Shown here: piece after piece, positions 9,799-18,213 of the stretch
Layout: each line of letters starts with the position of its first letter
Position numbering within the stretch: the stretch's first letter is position 1
NCBI GenBank assembly: GCA_035573855.1
Contig: DATLZU010000055.1
Location: 31,018-95,017, forward strand
From: DATLZU01 sp035573855
GTDB lineage: Bacteria; Nitrospirota; Nitrospiria; Nitrospirales; Nitrospiraceae
Direction of reading: 5' to 3'
DNA: 64,000 nt
The notes under the pieces: model-generated
What the model was told of the DNA's origin: nothing
Seen by the model: only the letters and a program-made list of their open reading frames with translations
Databases searched by the model: none
Translations under genes and position numbers: made by a program

Positions 9799-10800
9799 AT
9801 GGAAATCCGATTTCAACCCGCCCTGCTCCAGGAAGTGATCGATTCATTCATCGAAAAGACCGAACGAGAAGGCGATCCCACCTATTATAAGGAGTTCCAC
9901 GAGCTTGCCGACCCGATCTATGAGAAATTCTCGCTCGATGATCGGGAACCGGAGTTCAAGAAACTTTATCAATATCTTTTCGGTGTTTGGGGGTTCTCGG
10001 ACATAATTCGCGACGCGTTCGACGAGTTCCCTGAGTTGAAGAAAAAAATCGGCATTGTCCTGGTCAAGGGGGTGTTGAAGGAGGATCAGGAAGGAGTCGA
10101 CATCCTGAGAAAGTGGGGTTCCGTCGAGCATGAATTGGCCAAGCAGTTTGAGGAGAAGGGCCTAAAAGGCGTCGGTATCAAACTCATTCCGCGTCGATTC
10201 TACGATCCCGCGTTGACCCGTTATTGCCGACATGAATTGACCCACATCTCCGACATGCTGGACCCGGCGTTCAACTATGATCCGGATACCAAGGTCGGGC
10301 AGAATCCCGGCGAGGAAGCGCTGATTCTTCATCGCTACCGGGTTCTGTGGTGTTTAAGCATTGACAGCCGCCTCGAGGCTGCGGGCAAAGAGCCGATGCT
10401 TACCAAAGAAGACCGGTATAAGGAGTTCCGTTCGTGGTACCGGAAGATTCCGCCCGCCCAGCTCAAATCGGTATTCGAAGGCCTGTGGCAGACGCAGTTC
10501 TTTACCCACTCCGAGTTGGTGGAAATGGCAACAGATACGCTGCGGGTCATGGACCGAGCGGTCGAAGTCGAGGGCGGCGAGGTGCCCGAAACGCAGAACA
10601 AAATCATGCTGATGCCTGGCTTTCCATGCCCGCTATGCCGCTTTCCAACGTACTCCTGGGTCGAGGACTTGGAGAATAAGGTTGAGAAGTATGTCTTGGA
10701 CTATATTCGAGAGAATCATCCCGGTTGGGATACGGAATTCGGCGCTTGCGACCGCTGTGTCGAAGTCTACAAGCTTCGCGCCGATGGGGTGATGGGATAA
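9799..10800 (+). CDS. unknown protein with HExxH motif and C-terminal zinc-ribbon-like cysteines
   Basis: I do not recognise a named family. The 333 residues have no signal peptide or membrane segment. Two possible metal sites are visible: His145-Glu-Leu-Thr-His149 (HELTH, the zincin metalloprotease pattern) in a helical stretch followed by acidic residues, and two CxxC pairs in the last 60 residues (CPLC and CDRC) that look like a split zinc ribbon. GAGG lies before the ATG, and a good promoter lies upstream. It is followed 42 bases later by a Tat-type ferredoxin, a TorD-like chaperone and an NxrC-like subunit, so a role in maturing or trimming an exported redox enzyme is possible. That role is inference from context; HELTH can occur by chance in a non-peptidase. 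Confidence 0.8.
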   Translation: MEIRFQPALLQEVIDSFIEKTEREGDPTYYKEFHELADPIYEKFSLDDREPEFKKLYQYLFGVWGFSDIIRDAFDEFPELKKKIGIVLVKGVLKEDQEGVDILRKWGSVEHELAKQFEEKGLKGVGIKLIPRRFYDPALTRYCRHELTHISDMLDPAFNYDPDTKVGQNPGEEALILHRYRVLWCLSIDSRLEAAGKEPMLTKEDRYKEFRSWYRKIPPAQLKSVFEGLWQTQFFTHSELVEMATDTLRVMDRAVEVEGGEVPETQNKIMLMPGFPCPLCRFPTYSWVEDLENKVEKYVLDYIRENHPGWDTEFGACDRCVEVYKLRADGVMG

Positions 10801-10842
10801 TCAATCGGGATAATCAATCATTCATTGGAGGATGTTCAGCCG

Positions 10843-11454
10843 ATGGCCTCAGAACCACAGTACGGTCGACGGCAGTTTCTGAAAGACTCCCTCATTTCCG
10901 TAGCTAGGGCTGCTCATGAGTTCGTTAAGCACAAGGACGCGCCTCGGGAGAAGGGCGAGCCTCCTCCCCGGATGGATTGGCTCAGACCGCCGGGAGCGAT
11001 CGAGGAGGCCATCTTCCTTGAGCGCTGTACGCGCTGTGGCGACTGCGCGAAAGCCTGCCCTTATGGAAGCATCGAATTCGACCGACAGAACGGCACACCC
11101 GTCGTATTTCCTGATCAAATCCCTTGTTATCTGTGCGAGGATTTTCCCTGTATCACTGCCTGCTCAACGGATGCCTTGCTACCTCTCGCAGGGCGAGAAT
11201 ATGTCAAAATGGGGCAGGCCGTGGTGGCGCACGGTGATTGCACGGCCGGACAAGGATGTCATGCTTGCGTTTCAAAGTGTCCGATGGATGCGTTGCAAAT
11301 GGATTTCAAGTCGATGCGTCTCGTGGTCTCAAGCGACCGGTGTGTCGGTTGTGGGATTTGCGAATCCGTGTGTAAGACCGTCAACGACAGGATCGCCATC
11401 AAGGTTTCTCCCGCGCGATGGCTGACAAAAGGCTGTTCTCACGCGGGGTTATAA
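10843..11454 (+). CDS. Tat-exported NapG/MauM-like ferredoxin with four [4Fe-4S] sites
   Basis: Starts with a twin-arginine motif (GRRQFLKDS, residues about 8-16) as in NapG-type proteins, then four cysteine groups: CTRCGDCAKACP, CYLCEDFPCITAC, CTAGQGCHACVSKCP and CVGCGICESVC. These fit four [4Fe-4S] clusters in a 203-residue electron carrier. The hydrophobic part of the signal is weak, so it may instead be a cytoplasmic carrier. ATG 10843 is chosen because GGAGG lies 11 bases upstream; a TTG at 10825 would overlap that site. Likely co-transcribed with the HExxH gene 42 bases upstream. Probably passes electrons to or from a molybdoenzyme or quinone complex; the partner is not visible. Confidence 0.88.
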   Translation: MASEPQYGRRQFLKDSLISVARAAHEFVKHKDAPREKGEPPPRMDWLRPPGAIEEAIFLERCTRCGDCAKACPYGSIEFDRQNGTPVVFPDQIPCYLCEDFPCITACSTDALLPLAGREYVKMGQAVVAHGDCTAGQGCHACVSKCPMDALQMDFKSMRLVVSSDRCVGCGICESVCKTVNDRIAIKVSPARWLTKGCSHAGL

Positions 11455-11557
11455 GGTGCCCGGTTAGCTGCGAGAGGGGAGATCAGAGCTCGTGGCTAGC
11501 ACAGAGAAACGTTAAAAACAGGCAGTCAGGTAGCGAGGGGGATGGCCGAGATCACGC

Positions 11558-11586
11558 TTGACTTCGCATTGGCCTTTACCTATGAT
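11558..11586 (+). promoter_or_regulatory. sigma70-like promoter for the TorD-like gene
   Basis: TTGACT (11558-11563), 17-base spacer, TATGAT (11581-11586), each one base from consensus. It drives the chaperone gene at 11677 separately from the ferredoxin gene. The leader contains a perfect six-base-pair hairpin (CCGAAA-AG-TTTCGG, 11621-11634). Confidence 0.65.
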
Positions 11587-11676
11587 ACGCCAGCCTGTGC
11601 CAGAAGTTCGAAGTTTTAAACCGAAAAGTTTCGGCTCATACGACGGTTTGAAGCATCGGACTGAGGAGGGGTAGTG

Positions 11677-12639
11677 ATGACGGCTAAGCAATCTCAAATG
11701 AAACAGCCAGAAAGCTCTACGGCGGTCATTCCCAGAACAGAAGTCGTAAAAGATACTCCAGCGGTCGAACGGGCTTTGAACCGCAGCAAGATCTACCTCC
11801 TGATCTCCTGGAGTATGTTGTATCCGGAAGACGATGAGTTTCTCGATTATCTCCAGAGCGGGGAGTTCGTGGAAGACGGCCGCTTGGCCTTGGAGAGCCT
11901 TCGTTCGGCACTTGACGGTAACGGTGGAGAGCGTGCGAAGCAGAAGATTGCGGCATTGCTCAAGCATTTCGACTCGATCGAAAAATGGATTGCGGCGGAG
12001 TGCATCAACTGGCAACTCAGCGATCTGCAGGGCGAGCATCGTCGGGTATTCAGCAATGTCATCACCCTCGATTGTCCTCCCTATGAGACCCTCTTTGGAA
12101 ATGATCACGTGTTTGCACAGTCTCATGTCATGGGGGATATCGCCGGCTTTTATAAAGCCTTCGGCGTCGAGCTTTCGAGAGATATCCACGAGCGACTTGA
12201 CCATCTGAGCGTGGAACTCGAGTTCATGCACTTTTTGGCGTACAAGGAGAGTTACTCCCGCTGCCACGACGGCGCGGATAAAACCCAGATTGTCGTCGAC
12301 GCCCAGAAGAAGTTTGTGAAGAATCATATTGGTCGTTGGGTGCCCCTCTTCTGCCGGATGTTAGCCAGGAAGGCTGATTCGGGATTCTTCAAGTTGATGG
12401 CAGATGTCACGACCGACTGGATGGATTTCGAAGTAGCTTTTCTCGGCGTGAATCCGCAACCCTACTCTGAAACCGATTACCGTCCTGCGACGTTCAGTGC
12501 TCCCGAAGGTCAAACATACGAGTGCGGCGCGCAGGATCAGGGGAACGAGTTGAGCATGTTACTTAACGAAGTTGGCGCCCAGACATTTTTGGAAAAGGAA
12601 GAGAAAAAGGAGGAGAGTGGGCCGGTTGGAACAGCATAG
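11677..12639 (+). CDS. TorD-family chaperone for molybdoenzyme assembly
   Basis: TorD/DmsD/NarJ-type chaperones bind the Tat signal or apo-form of molybdopterin oxidoreductases in the cytoplasm until the cofactor is inserted. The 320-residue, mostly helical protein carries a segment of the TorD type (about residues 120-200: DCPPYETLFG, a helix with GFYKAFGVEL, then DHLSVELEFMHFLA), matching the family's PPYES and E(F/L)..DHL..EL.FM features. The N-terminal 35 residues and the Glu/Lys-rich tail (EKEEKKEESG) are extensions. ATG 11677 follows GAGGAGGGG; a GTG sits three bases earlier. It lies 95 bases before the NxrC-like gene, which fits assembly of a nitrite-oxidoreductase-type complex. Confidence 0.88.
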   Translation: MTAKQSQMKQPESSTAVIPRTEVVKDTPAVERALNRSKIYLLISWSMLYPEDDEFLDYLQSGEFVEDGRLALESLRSALDGNGGERAKQKIAALLKHFDSIEKWIAAECINWQLSDLQGEHRRVFSNVITLDCPPYETLFGNDHVFAQSHVMGDIAGFYKAFGVELSRDIHERLDHLSVELEFMHFLAYKESYSRCHDGADKTQIVVDAQKKFVKNHIGRWVPLFCRMLARKADSGFFKLMADVTTDWMDFEVAFLGVNPQPYSETDYRPATFSAPEGQTYECGAQDQGNELSMLLNEVGAQTFLEKEEKKEESGPVGTA

Positions 12640-12733
12640 GGGCCTCGCAGTCTTTACTTGTTAAGATTGAGCCGGTCGAGCAGTAATGCGCCGTCGTTTT
12701 TTTAATCTTTTAATGAGAGGAGGGCATATTCAT

Positions 12734-13687
12734 ATGAGACTGGTGCAGACACGCAACAAGCGTTTGGTGTTTGGCATTCTTCTCTCTGCTCTGGTCGTTG
12801 GCGCGATGCTGACGATTGGGCAAGTGCCGCTGGCGGTCAGCCAACCGGTCACGATCCCAGTGAAGGCCATTAAGGGCCCTATCCCTATGGACGGTGCCAA
12901 TCCGATCTGGGAAGGTGTGCCGGGTGTTGTCGTGCCTTTGAGTGGGCAGACGATCACCACCCCGATGCATCCGAATATCTCGGTTAAGTCGGTGTTCGTC
13001 AAGGCTGTCACTAACGGTAAGGAAATCGGTTTCCGCCTCGATTGGGCTGACCAGACCAAGAACGATACCACGATCGGCCCCCAAGACTTCAGAGATCAGG
13101 CGGCGATTCAATTCCCGGTGAATCCTTCTGGTGCGCCTCCGTTCCAGTGCATGGGGCAGTCGGGAGGCACTGTGAACATCTGGCGGTGGAATGCTGAGTG
13201 GCAGAAGGACTTGGGTAAGGATAGCGCCGGGATTTGGGACGTGGACGATCAATATCCCGGGATTTTCTGGGATTACTATTTTGAAGAACCAGCCGGCGGT
13301 GTCACCTACCCGGACCGGATCGGTCGAAGCCTCGGGCCCTTCAATCCGGGCATCTGGTCGGGGAATATCATGTCGGATCCGACGTTGCGCGTGAGTTCCG
13401 TGGAAGATCTCAATGCCAACGGATTCAGCACGCTGACTACGCAGGCGCATCAGGATGTGATCGGTAATGGCGTGTGGGAACCGGCCGGTTCGGTAAAGGG
13501 TGGATGCTGCACGGGTCCGACGTGGCGTATTGTTGTTAAGCGGGCCCTGGAGACCAGTGATCCCAATGATGTGCAGTTCAAGCCTGGCATGTCTGTCCCT
13601 GTGGCTTTTGCAGTTTGGGACGGCGCCAATGTGGAGAGAAACGGTATGAAGGGCATCTCCACTTGGTTCACGCTAAAGCTCCCGTGA
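12734..13687 (+). CDS. NxrC-like gamma subunit of a type II DMSO reductase-family enzyme
   Basis: Resembles the heme b-binding gamma subunits of ethylbenzene dehydrogenase, chlorate reductase and the proposed NxrC of Nitrospira, which carry electrons between the Fe-S subunit and periplasmic carriers. A Sec-type signal peptide (about residues 1-32, cleavage after AVS) is followed by a 285-residue beta-rich domain. The CMGQ motif (Met140) is shared with the second copy at 19553 and may supply an axial heme ligand (inference). The start at 12734 is set by AGAGGAGGG just upstream; a frame-open ATG at 12686 would bury the signal peptide. The alpha and beta subunits are not in the window. A strong terminator follows. 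Confidence 0.85.
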   Translation: MRLVQTRNKRLVFGILLSALVVGAMLTIGQVPLAVSQPVTIPVKAIKGPIPMDGANPIWEGVPGVVVPLSGQTITTPMHPNISVKSVFVKAVTNGKEIGFRLDWADQTKNDTTIGPQDFRDQAAIQFPVNPSGAPPFQCMGQSGGTVNIWRWNAEWQKDLGKDSAGIWDVDDQYPGIFWDYYFEEPAGGVTYPDRIGRSLGPFNPGIWSGNIMSDPTLRVSSVEDLNANGFSTLTTQAHQDVIGNGVWEPAGSVKGGCCTGPTWRIVVKRALETSDPNDVQFKPGMSVPVAFAVWDGANVERNGMKGISTWFTLKLP

Positions 13688-13754
13688 TCGATCGGGTGCA
13701 TGATTGAGGCGTTGTCCGGGCTGGACCGGTTATCGCCTCAAACTAATTGGTTTA

Positions 13755-13819
13755 AGAAAAGCCCGGAGTCCGCCTTCCATCACTTGTCTGACGTGGCGGC
13801 TCAGGGCTTTTCTGTTTTT
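13755..13819 (+). terminator. rho-independent terminator after the NxrC-like gene
   Basis: A near-perfect stem of about 19-20 base pairs (13755-13774 with 13795-13813, one bulge and one mismatch) and a 20-base loop are followed by GTTTTT. It ends the 11.6-13.7 kb unit. The remaining gap to 14015 holds a promoter and little else. Confidence 0.85.
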
Positions 13820-13908
13820 CCAGCCTTGTGGTTACGTTTTTCCCTTTCGGATCAACAAAGACTATTATTTGGTGTAAGGCTTGAATAAAGGGACATAGTC
13901 CTACAGGG

Positions 13909-13938
13909 TTGCTTTTGCTAAATCACGGGGTGTATAAA
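13909..13938 (+). promoter_or_regulatory. sigma70-like promoter for the radical SAM gene series
   Basis: TTGCTT (13909-13914), 18-base spacer, TATAAA (13933-13938), 77 bases before the ATG at 14015. It follows the terminator and could drive the same-strand series that runs to 23619. Confidence 0.55.
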
Positions 13939-14014
13939 ATTTGATGAATCACTGAGGCGCACCGCTAATTCTCGGAATCTTCTGTAGAATTCGGATCGGC
14001 AAGAAAGGCCGCTC

Positions 14015-15796
14015 ATGAAGATCTTGTTACTGTTCCCGCCGACCTGGCATCCCTCCCAGCCTTACTTGAGTCTGCCATCCCTCACGGGATTTCTTGCACA
14101 GGCAGGGGTTCGGAACGTCTCGCAGCGCGACCTAGGTATCGAACTGCTTGATATCATGCTGACGCGGGCGTACGGCGAGGAAATTTACCGACGCTTGATA
14201 GAGAAGGTCAGAGATCTTGAGCGAAAACGAGAAGGAGAAACCGGTGCGTCGAGCACGGAGCATTATGCACGGCTTGTCGAATCGCTCGACCGCTTCCCGT
14301 ATTTGATCGATCGGATCGAGCTCGCCAAGGAAACGTTGCGAGGAGAAGGATTTTACGATCTCGATCAGTACCGAGACAGTCTTTTCCTGATCGATAAATG
14401 GCTCGAGTTGGTCTCGTCACTCTACTTTCCCACCCGTATCACCGTCGTGGACAACCAATTTAGCTCCTATTCAATCTATTCATCAAAAGATTTGCTGAAA
14501 GTGATTCGTGACGAGGAGCAGAATCCTTACATCAGCCTGTTTCGCGAGAAGTGCCTACCGTCGATTCTTGCTGGCCAGCCGGAGCTGGTCGGAGTGTCCA
14601 TCACGGCTACGTCTCAAATCGTGCCCGGTCTGACTCTTTGTCGACTGATCAAAGAGGCCAATCCAGATATTCATCTGACAATCGGAGGCAGCATCTTTAC
14701 GCGCCTGGTCGACAACCTGCGGCGATGTCCAGGGCTTTTCGATCTCACCGACGACTTCGTGGTGTTCGAAGGTGAAACGGCTCTCCTTGAATTGGTTAAT
14801 CAGATGGAGGGCAAGCGCGATTTCAGCAAGGTGCCCAATTTGATTTACCGCCAAAACGGCAAGATCACGGTCAACCAGCCTTTTTATTCAGAAAACATCA
14901 ACCGGTTGCCAGCGCCTAATTACGACGGGTTCCCACTCGGCCGCTATCTATCGCCGGAACCGGTGCTGCCGGTCCAGTTCTCCCGCGGATGCTACTATAA
15001 GGATTGTGCGTTTTGCGCGCTGACTCTGGATCACCAGAACTTCAGGCAGAAAGATCCTGGCAAAACGGTCGATGAGCTGGCTTGGCTCAAACAGCGGTAT
15101 GGCGCAGGCTTTTTCTTCTTCACGGACGAGTGCTTTGCGCTGTCGCCTACGAAACGGTTGTGCCAACAGATGATCGATCGAAATCTTAACGTTCAGTGGA
15201 CTTGTGAGATGAGGTTCGAAAAGAATCTCTCACGCGATCTCCTCATACTGATGCGGGACGCCGGCTGTTTGAAAATCGTGTTTGGACTGGAATCCTTCAA
15301 TCAACGAGTCATGGATTTCATGAAAAAAGGGATCAAGCAAGAGAGTGTCCGGCGCATTACTAACGACTGCGTGGACTTGGGCATTGCCGTCCACTGCTAC
15401 ATCATCGTGGGCTTCCCGACCGAGCGCGAAGAAGAGGCGCTGGAAACCATGAATTTCATTGTGGAAAACAAAAAGCTGCATAGTTCGTTCGGTTTTTCAT
15501 GCCAGCCGTGCTTGTTCGATTTGGAGAAGGAAGCGCCGATCATGAGTGATCCGGGCAGCTACGGGATCAGGCGAATCATGCGCCCGGCCGCTGAAGATTT
15601 GAGCTTGGGATTCTTCTATGAAGTTCAGGAAGGAATGACCCCCGATCAGGCGGAGCGAGTGTACCAATACATCTATGAAAAAATCAGCGAGGTGGTGTGC
15701 GAATTACCATTTAACTATTCAATGGCCGATGGACTTCTGTACATCGCTCGCGCGAAGGCTCAAGCAGACCGAGTTCCTCAGCCGGCTGGCTCTTGA
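14015..15796 (+). CDS. B12-binding-domain radical SAM protein
   Basis: 593 residues. The first 250 have the layout of a cobalamin-binding domain (N-terminal MKILLLFPP strand, GVSITATSQ and TIGGSIFTR loops), although a classic DxHxxG motif is not evident. The radical SAM core follows, with the cluster motif Cys-Tyr-Tyr-Lys-Asp-Cys-Ala-Phe-Cys (CX4CX2C rather than CX3CX2C) at about residue 325, and later GLES and HCYIIVGFPTE motifs. Such enzymes make methylations, cyclisations or RiPP-type changes; the substrate is unknown. It heads a same-strand series with TPR, TatA and NxrC-like genes, so modification of a redox enzyme or cofactor is conceivable (inference). Confidence 0.85.
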   Translation: MKILLLFPPTWHPSQPYLSLPSLTGFLAQAGVRNVSQRDLGIELLDIMLTRAYGEEIYRRLIEKVRDLERKREGETGASSTEHYARLVESLDRFPYLIDRIELAKETLRGEGFYDLDQYRDSLFLIDKWLELVSSLYFPTRITVVDNQFSSYSIYSSKDLLKVIRDEEQNPYISLFREKCLPSILAGQPELVGVSITATSQIVPGLTLCRLIKEANPDIHLTIGGSIFTRLVDNLRRCPGLFDLTDDFVVFEGETALLELVNQMEGKRDFSKVPNLIYRQNGKITVNQPFYSENINRLPAPNYDGFPLGRYLSPEPVLPVQFSRGCYYKDCAFCALTLDHQNFRQKDPGKTVDELAWLKQRYGAGFFFFTDECFALSPTKRLCQQMIDRNLNVQWTCEMRFEKNLSRDLLILMRDAGCLKIVFGLESFNQRVMDFMKKGIKQESVRRITNDCVDLGIAVHCYIIVGFPTEREEEALETMNFIVENKKLHSSFGFSCQPCLFDLEKEAPIMSDPGSYGIRRIMRPAAEDLSLGFFYEVQEGMTPDQAERVYQYIYEKISEVVCELPFNYSMADGLLYIARAKAQADRVPQPAGS

Positions 15797-15896
15797 GCCT
15801 AAATTGCGGTAATTGACGCTATTTTCCCCATCCGGCTATAATCGTTTTTCTTCCGACGGGACGGTCGGCGCAAGAGCAGGAGGTCCGGTTTTAGCT

Positions 15897-17015
15897 ATGG
15901 TCGGAGAAACGGCTGTTGAGAAAAGCGGACGGATTGAGGAGCAAGGTCTGCTTTTCGAATACACGATCCGTCTGGCGTTGCTGGCCGGTCTGCTCGAACT
16001 GGTGTTGTATCGGTTGGTTTCTCGCCTCGGCATGCACTTGAGTAAGGTGTTTGCTCAACACGAGTCGGTTCGGCTCATTTTTAAAGCCCTTTCCTCGATC
16101 GGATTTGCCCTGTTGAACACGGTGTCGTTGCTCGTGTTTCTGGCTCTCCTGGTTCTGCTTGCGAACAAAATCGCCGGTAAGCGCTGGGTTGCTGGGATCG
16201 ATAAATTCACGGTCCCGGCGGTCATGCTTGTGCTACTTTTGACGATCGGATTCCTCATCGTACCGCCAGCGATGTTCGGGTCGGTGGTGTACAATTTGGT
16301 TGCATTTGCGGTGATTACATTGTTGACGGCGGAGTACCTTCTTTCACATCAGTCTCCGTCCCGGTTGGCGTTCGGCCTCTGTTTCTTTCTCGGGATCTCC
16401 GGTTGGTTCTATTATCAGACCCTCTCGACCGGCTTTGGCTGGCTTGGCATCTTGACACCGCCTCCGCTCGTTCACGAGATCAACCGGGCCGGTGAGGCGC
16501 TTATGGTGTTGGCCAGCATTCTTGTCTTTTGGGCCTATGGAGGTGGCGTGTCCTTCCACACAAAAAACCGCCGCCTGCGTCGGCGAGCACTGTGGTTCTG
16601 GAGTGTTGCTTGCACGCTCTTTGCCGCGTTGTTATTTATGGATTACGCGCTCAGCCTATACAATCCAGCGGTGGCGGAAACTGTGAGGAAGGCCGGTGAG
16701 GGCATCAGTTGGATTTTCCAGATGGGCATGGGCTATACATTTTATTTGCCCTTTGCTTTCTATGTAACCGGCTTGCTGTGTTGGTCATACGCTGTGATCA
16801 AATTGCTTTTCATGGGTCGCATGGCCGGCTATGGGTTGGGGTTTTTGTTCATTGCCGGCTACGCGCTGCAGCTTTCACACCTAACTTTGATGGTGATTTT
16901 AGGCCTGATGCTTCTTAATCTGGACAAGCGACGGGTGGTTGCCATGGACGAGAATCCTGCTACCGAGTCCCGGCTGGCCACTGCTCCCCCGGCACTTGTC
17001 AGCGGACGGACTTAA
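15897..17015 (+). CDS. polytopic membrane protein of unknown function
   Basis: I do not recognise the family. From ATG 15897 it has 372 residues with about nine to ten hydrophobic segments, short loops, and a cluster of basic residues (KNRRLRRR) in a mid-protein loop. No cytochrome, transporter or enzyme motif is clear. A TTG at 15813 would add 28 residues; ATG 15897 is preferred because GGAGG lies 12-13 bases upstream. It sits 100 bases after the radical SAM gene and 24 bases before the TPR gene, so it is probably in the same transcription unit. Confidence 0.75.
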   Translation: MVGETAVEKSGRIEEQGLLFEYTIRLALLAGLLELVLYRLVSRLGMHLSKVFAQHESVRLIFKALSSIGFALLNTVSLLVFLALLVLLANKIAGKRWVAGIDKFTVPAVMLVLLLTIGFLIVPPAMFGSVVYNLVAFAVITLLTAEYLLSHQSPSRLAFGLCFFLGISGWFYYQTLSTGFGWLGILTPPPLVHEINRAGEALMVLASILVFWAYGGGVSFHTKNRRLRRRALWFWSVACTLFAALLFMDYALSLYNPAVAETVRKAGEGISWIFQMGMGYTFYLPFAFYVTGLLCWSYAVIKLLFMGRMAGYGLGFLFIAGYALQLSHLTLMVILGLMLLNLDKRRVVAMDENPATESRLATAPPALVSGRT

Positions 17016-17039
17016 ATGAAGAAAGCCTGGTGAATACCT

Positions 17040-17852
17040 ATGGATGAACAGAAAACGATGCCTACGCCGGATCCGGGAGGAGCGACGGTCGAAGAGGGTG
17101 AGCGTCCGCTAACGCCGGATGAGGAAATCGCGGAACTTGAAAAGCTGTTGGCGACCGAGCCCGACGACTTTCAAGCGCGTTGTCGGCTGGGAGAGTTGTA
17201 CTTCAGCAAGGGGCGGTTGGACGACGCGCTCACCGAGGTGAAGAAATCCATCGAGATGGCTGAAGGTTTGCGGGCCGAGATGAACCGATCGTTGGCCATG
17301 TATTACTCTAATCTTGGAACAATCTATGCCACCAAAGGCATGATGGAAGAAGCCGAAACACAATTCAAGCAGGCGCTCGAAATTCATGGCAGTGATGTGC
17401 TTGCTCTCTTCAATCTCGGTCGCGTTTACGCCGAAAAGCGGCAGTACATGGAGGCCAAGAAGTATTTCGAGAAATTGGTGGAAATCACACCCGACGATCC
17501 GATTGCGTGGTACAACCTTGCGGGAGTGTACGTGGAACTTGATAACCCCCAGATTTCGGATTACAACACGATGGACATGGCGATGCAGTGCTATCTCCGC
17601 GTATTGGAGCTCGATCCGAAACATCTCGAATCGAGCTTCAAGCTCATGGAAATCGCGCTGAATCACAAGAAAACCGACCTGGCGATCAAGGTCATGGAAA
17701 GCGCGGTCGAGCATAATCCGGACGAGCCGCTCGCCTATTACAATCTGATCAGCGTCTACGACAAGTGTAAGATGTTCGAACAGGCGGAGCAGGCTAGGCA
17801 GCGGTTGAAGGAACGGTTTGCAAAGCGGTCGAAGGACACGACGACAGCGTGA
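17040..17852 (+). CDS. tetratricopeptide-repeat protein
   Basis: 270 residues with about five TPR units between residues 35 and 255 (patterns such as ALFNLGRVYAEKRQYMEAKKYF and YYNLISVYDKCKMFEQAEQA). TPR arrays are scaffolds for protein-protein binding. The first 30 residues are acidic and proline-rich with no signal peptide, so it is likely cytoplasmic. It lies between a membrane protein and tatA with gaps of 24 and 28 bases, which suggests a helper role in the same export or assembly process. Confidence 0.85.
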   Translation: MDEQKTMPTPDPGGATVEEGERPLTPDEEIAELEKLLATEPDDFQARCRLGELYFSKGRLDDALTEVKKSIEMAEGLRAEMNRSLAMYYSNLGTIYATKGMMEEAETQFKQALEIHGSDVLALFNLGRVYAEKRQYMEAKKYFEKLVEITPDDPIAWYNLAGVYVELDNPQISDYNTMDMAMQCYLRVLELDPKHLESSFKLMEIALNHKKTDLAIKVMESAVEHNPDEPLAYYNLISVYDKCKMFEQAEQARQRLKERFAKRSKDTTTA

Positions 17853-17880
17853 ATGAATCCTCACGAAGGAGACCTCCATC

Positions 17881-18168
17881 ATGTTTGGAAGCATCGGGTT
17901 CACGGAACTAATTCTGATCCTGTTCATCGTGTTGATTATTTTCGGGGCTGGGAAATTGCCTCAACTGGGCGAGGGGCTGGGGAAGGCGATCAAGGGCTTC
18001 AAGAAATCCGTTCACGAAGCTGACCAAATTGAAGCCGAAGCGCAGGCGCAGGCTCAGCAGGCTGCTGTTCTGCAGTCCCAACCGGCTCCGCAGCCGGCTC
18101 AGCCCGCTGCCGACGCTCCGGTGGCCGAACAGCCTGCCGCAACCGTCACGCCTCCGTCTCATGCGTAG
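17881..18168 (+). CDS. tatA: twin-arginine translocase TatA/E subunit
   Basis: Forms the pore of the Tat pathway, which exports folded cofactor-bearing proteins. The 95 residues show the TatA plan: a short N-terminal membrane helix (about 6-21), the hinge FGAGKLP, and an amphipathic helix (LGEGLGKAIKGFKKSV). The tail is unusually rich in Gln, Ala and Pro (about residues 58-95). AAGGAG lies just before the ATG. No tatB or tatC is beside it; its place next to redox genes suggests it serves Tat cargo such as the ferredoxin at 10843 or molybdoenzymes elsewhere. Confidence 0.93.
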   Translation: MFGSIGFTELILILFIVLIIFGAGKLPQLGEGLGKAIKGFKKSVHEADQIEAEAQAQAQQAAVLQSQPAPQPAQPAADAPVAEQPAATVTPPSHA

Positions 18169-18213
18169 GCAGTAAAACAGCGAGGCTGGGAAGGCGTACT
18201 GGTAGGACGTGTG

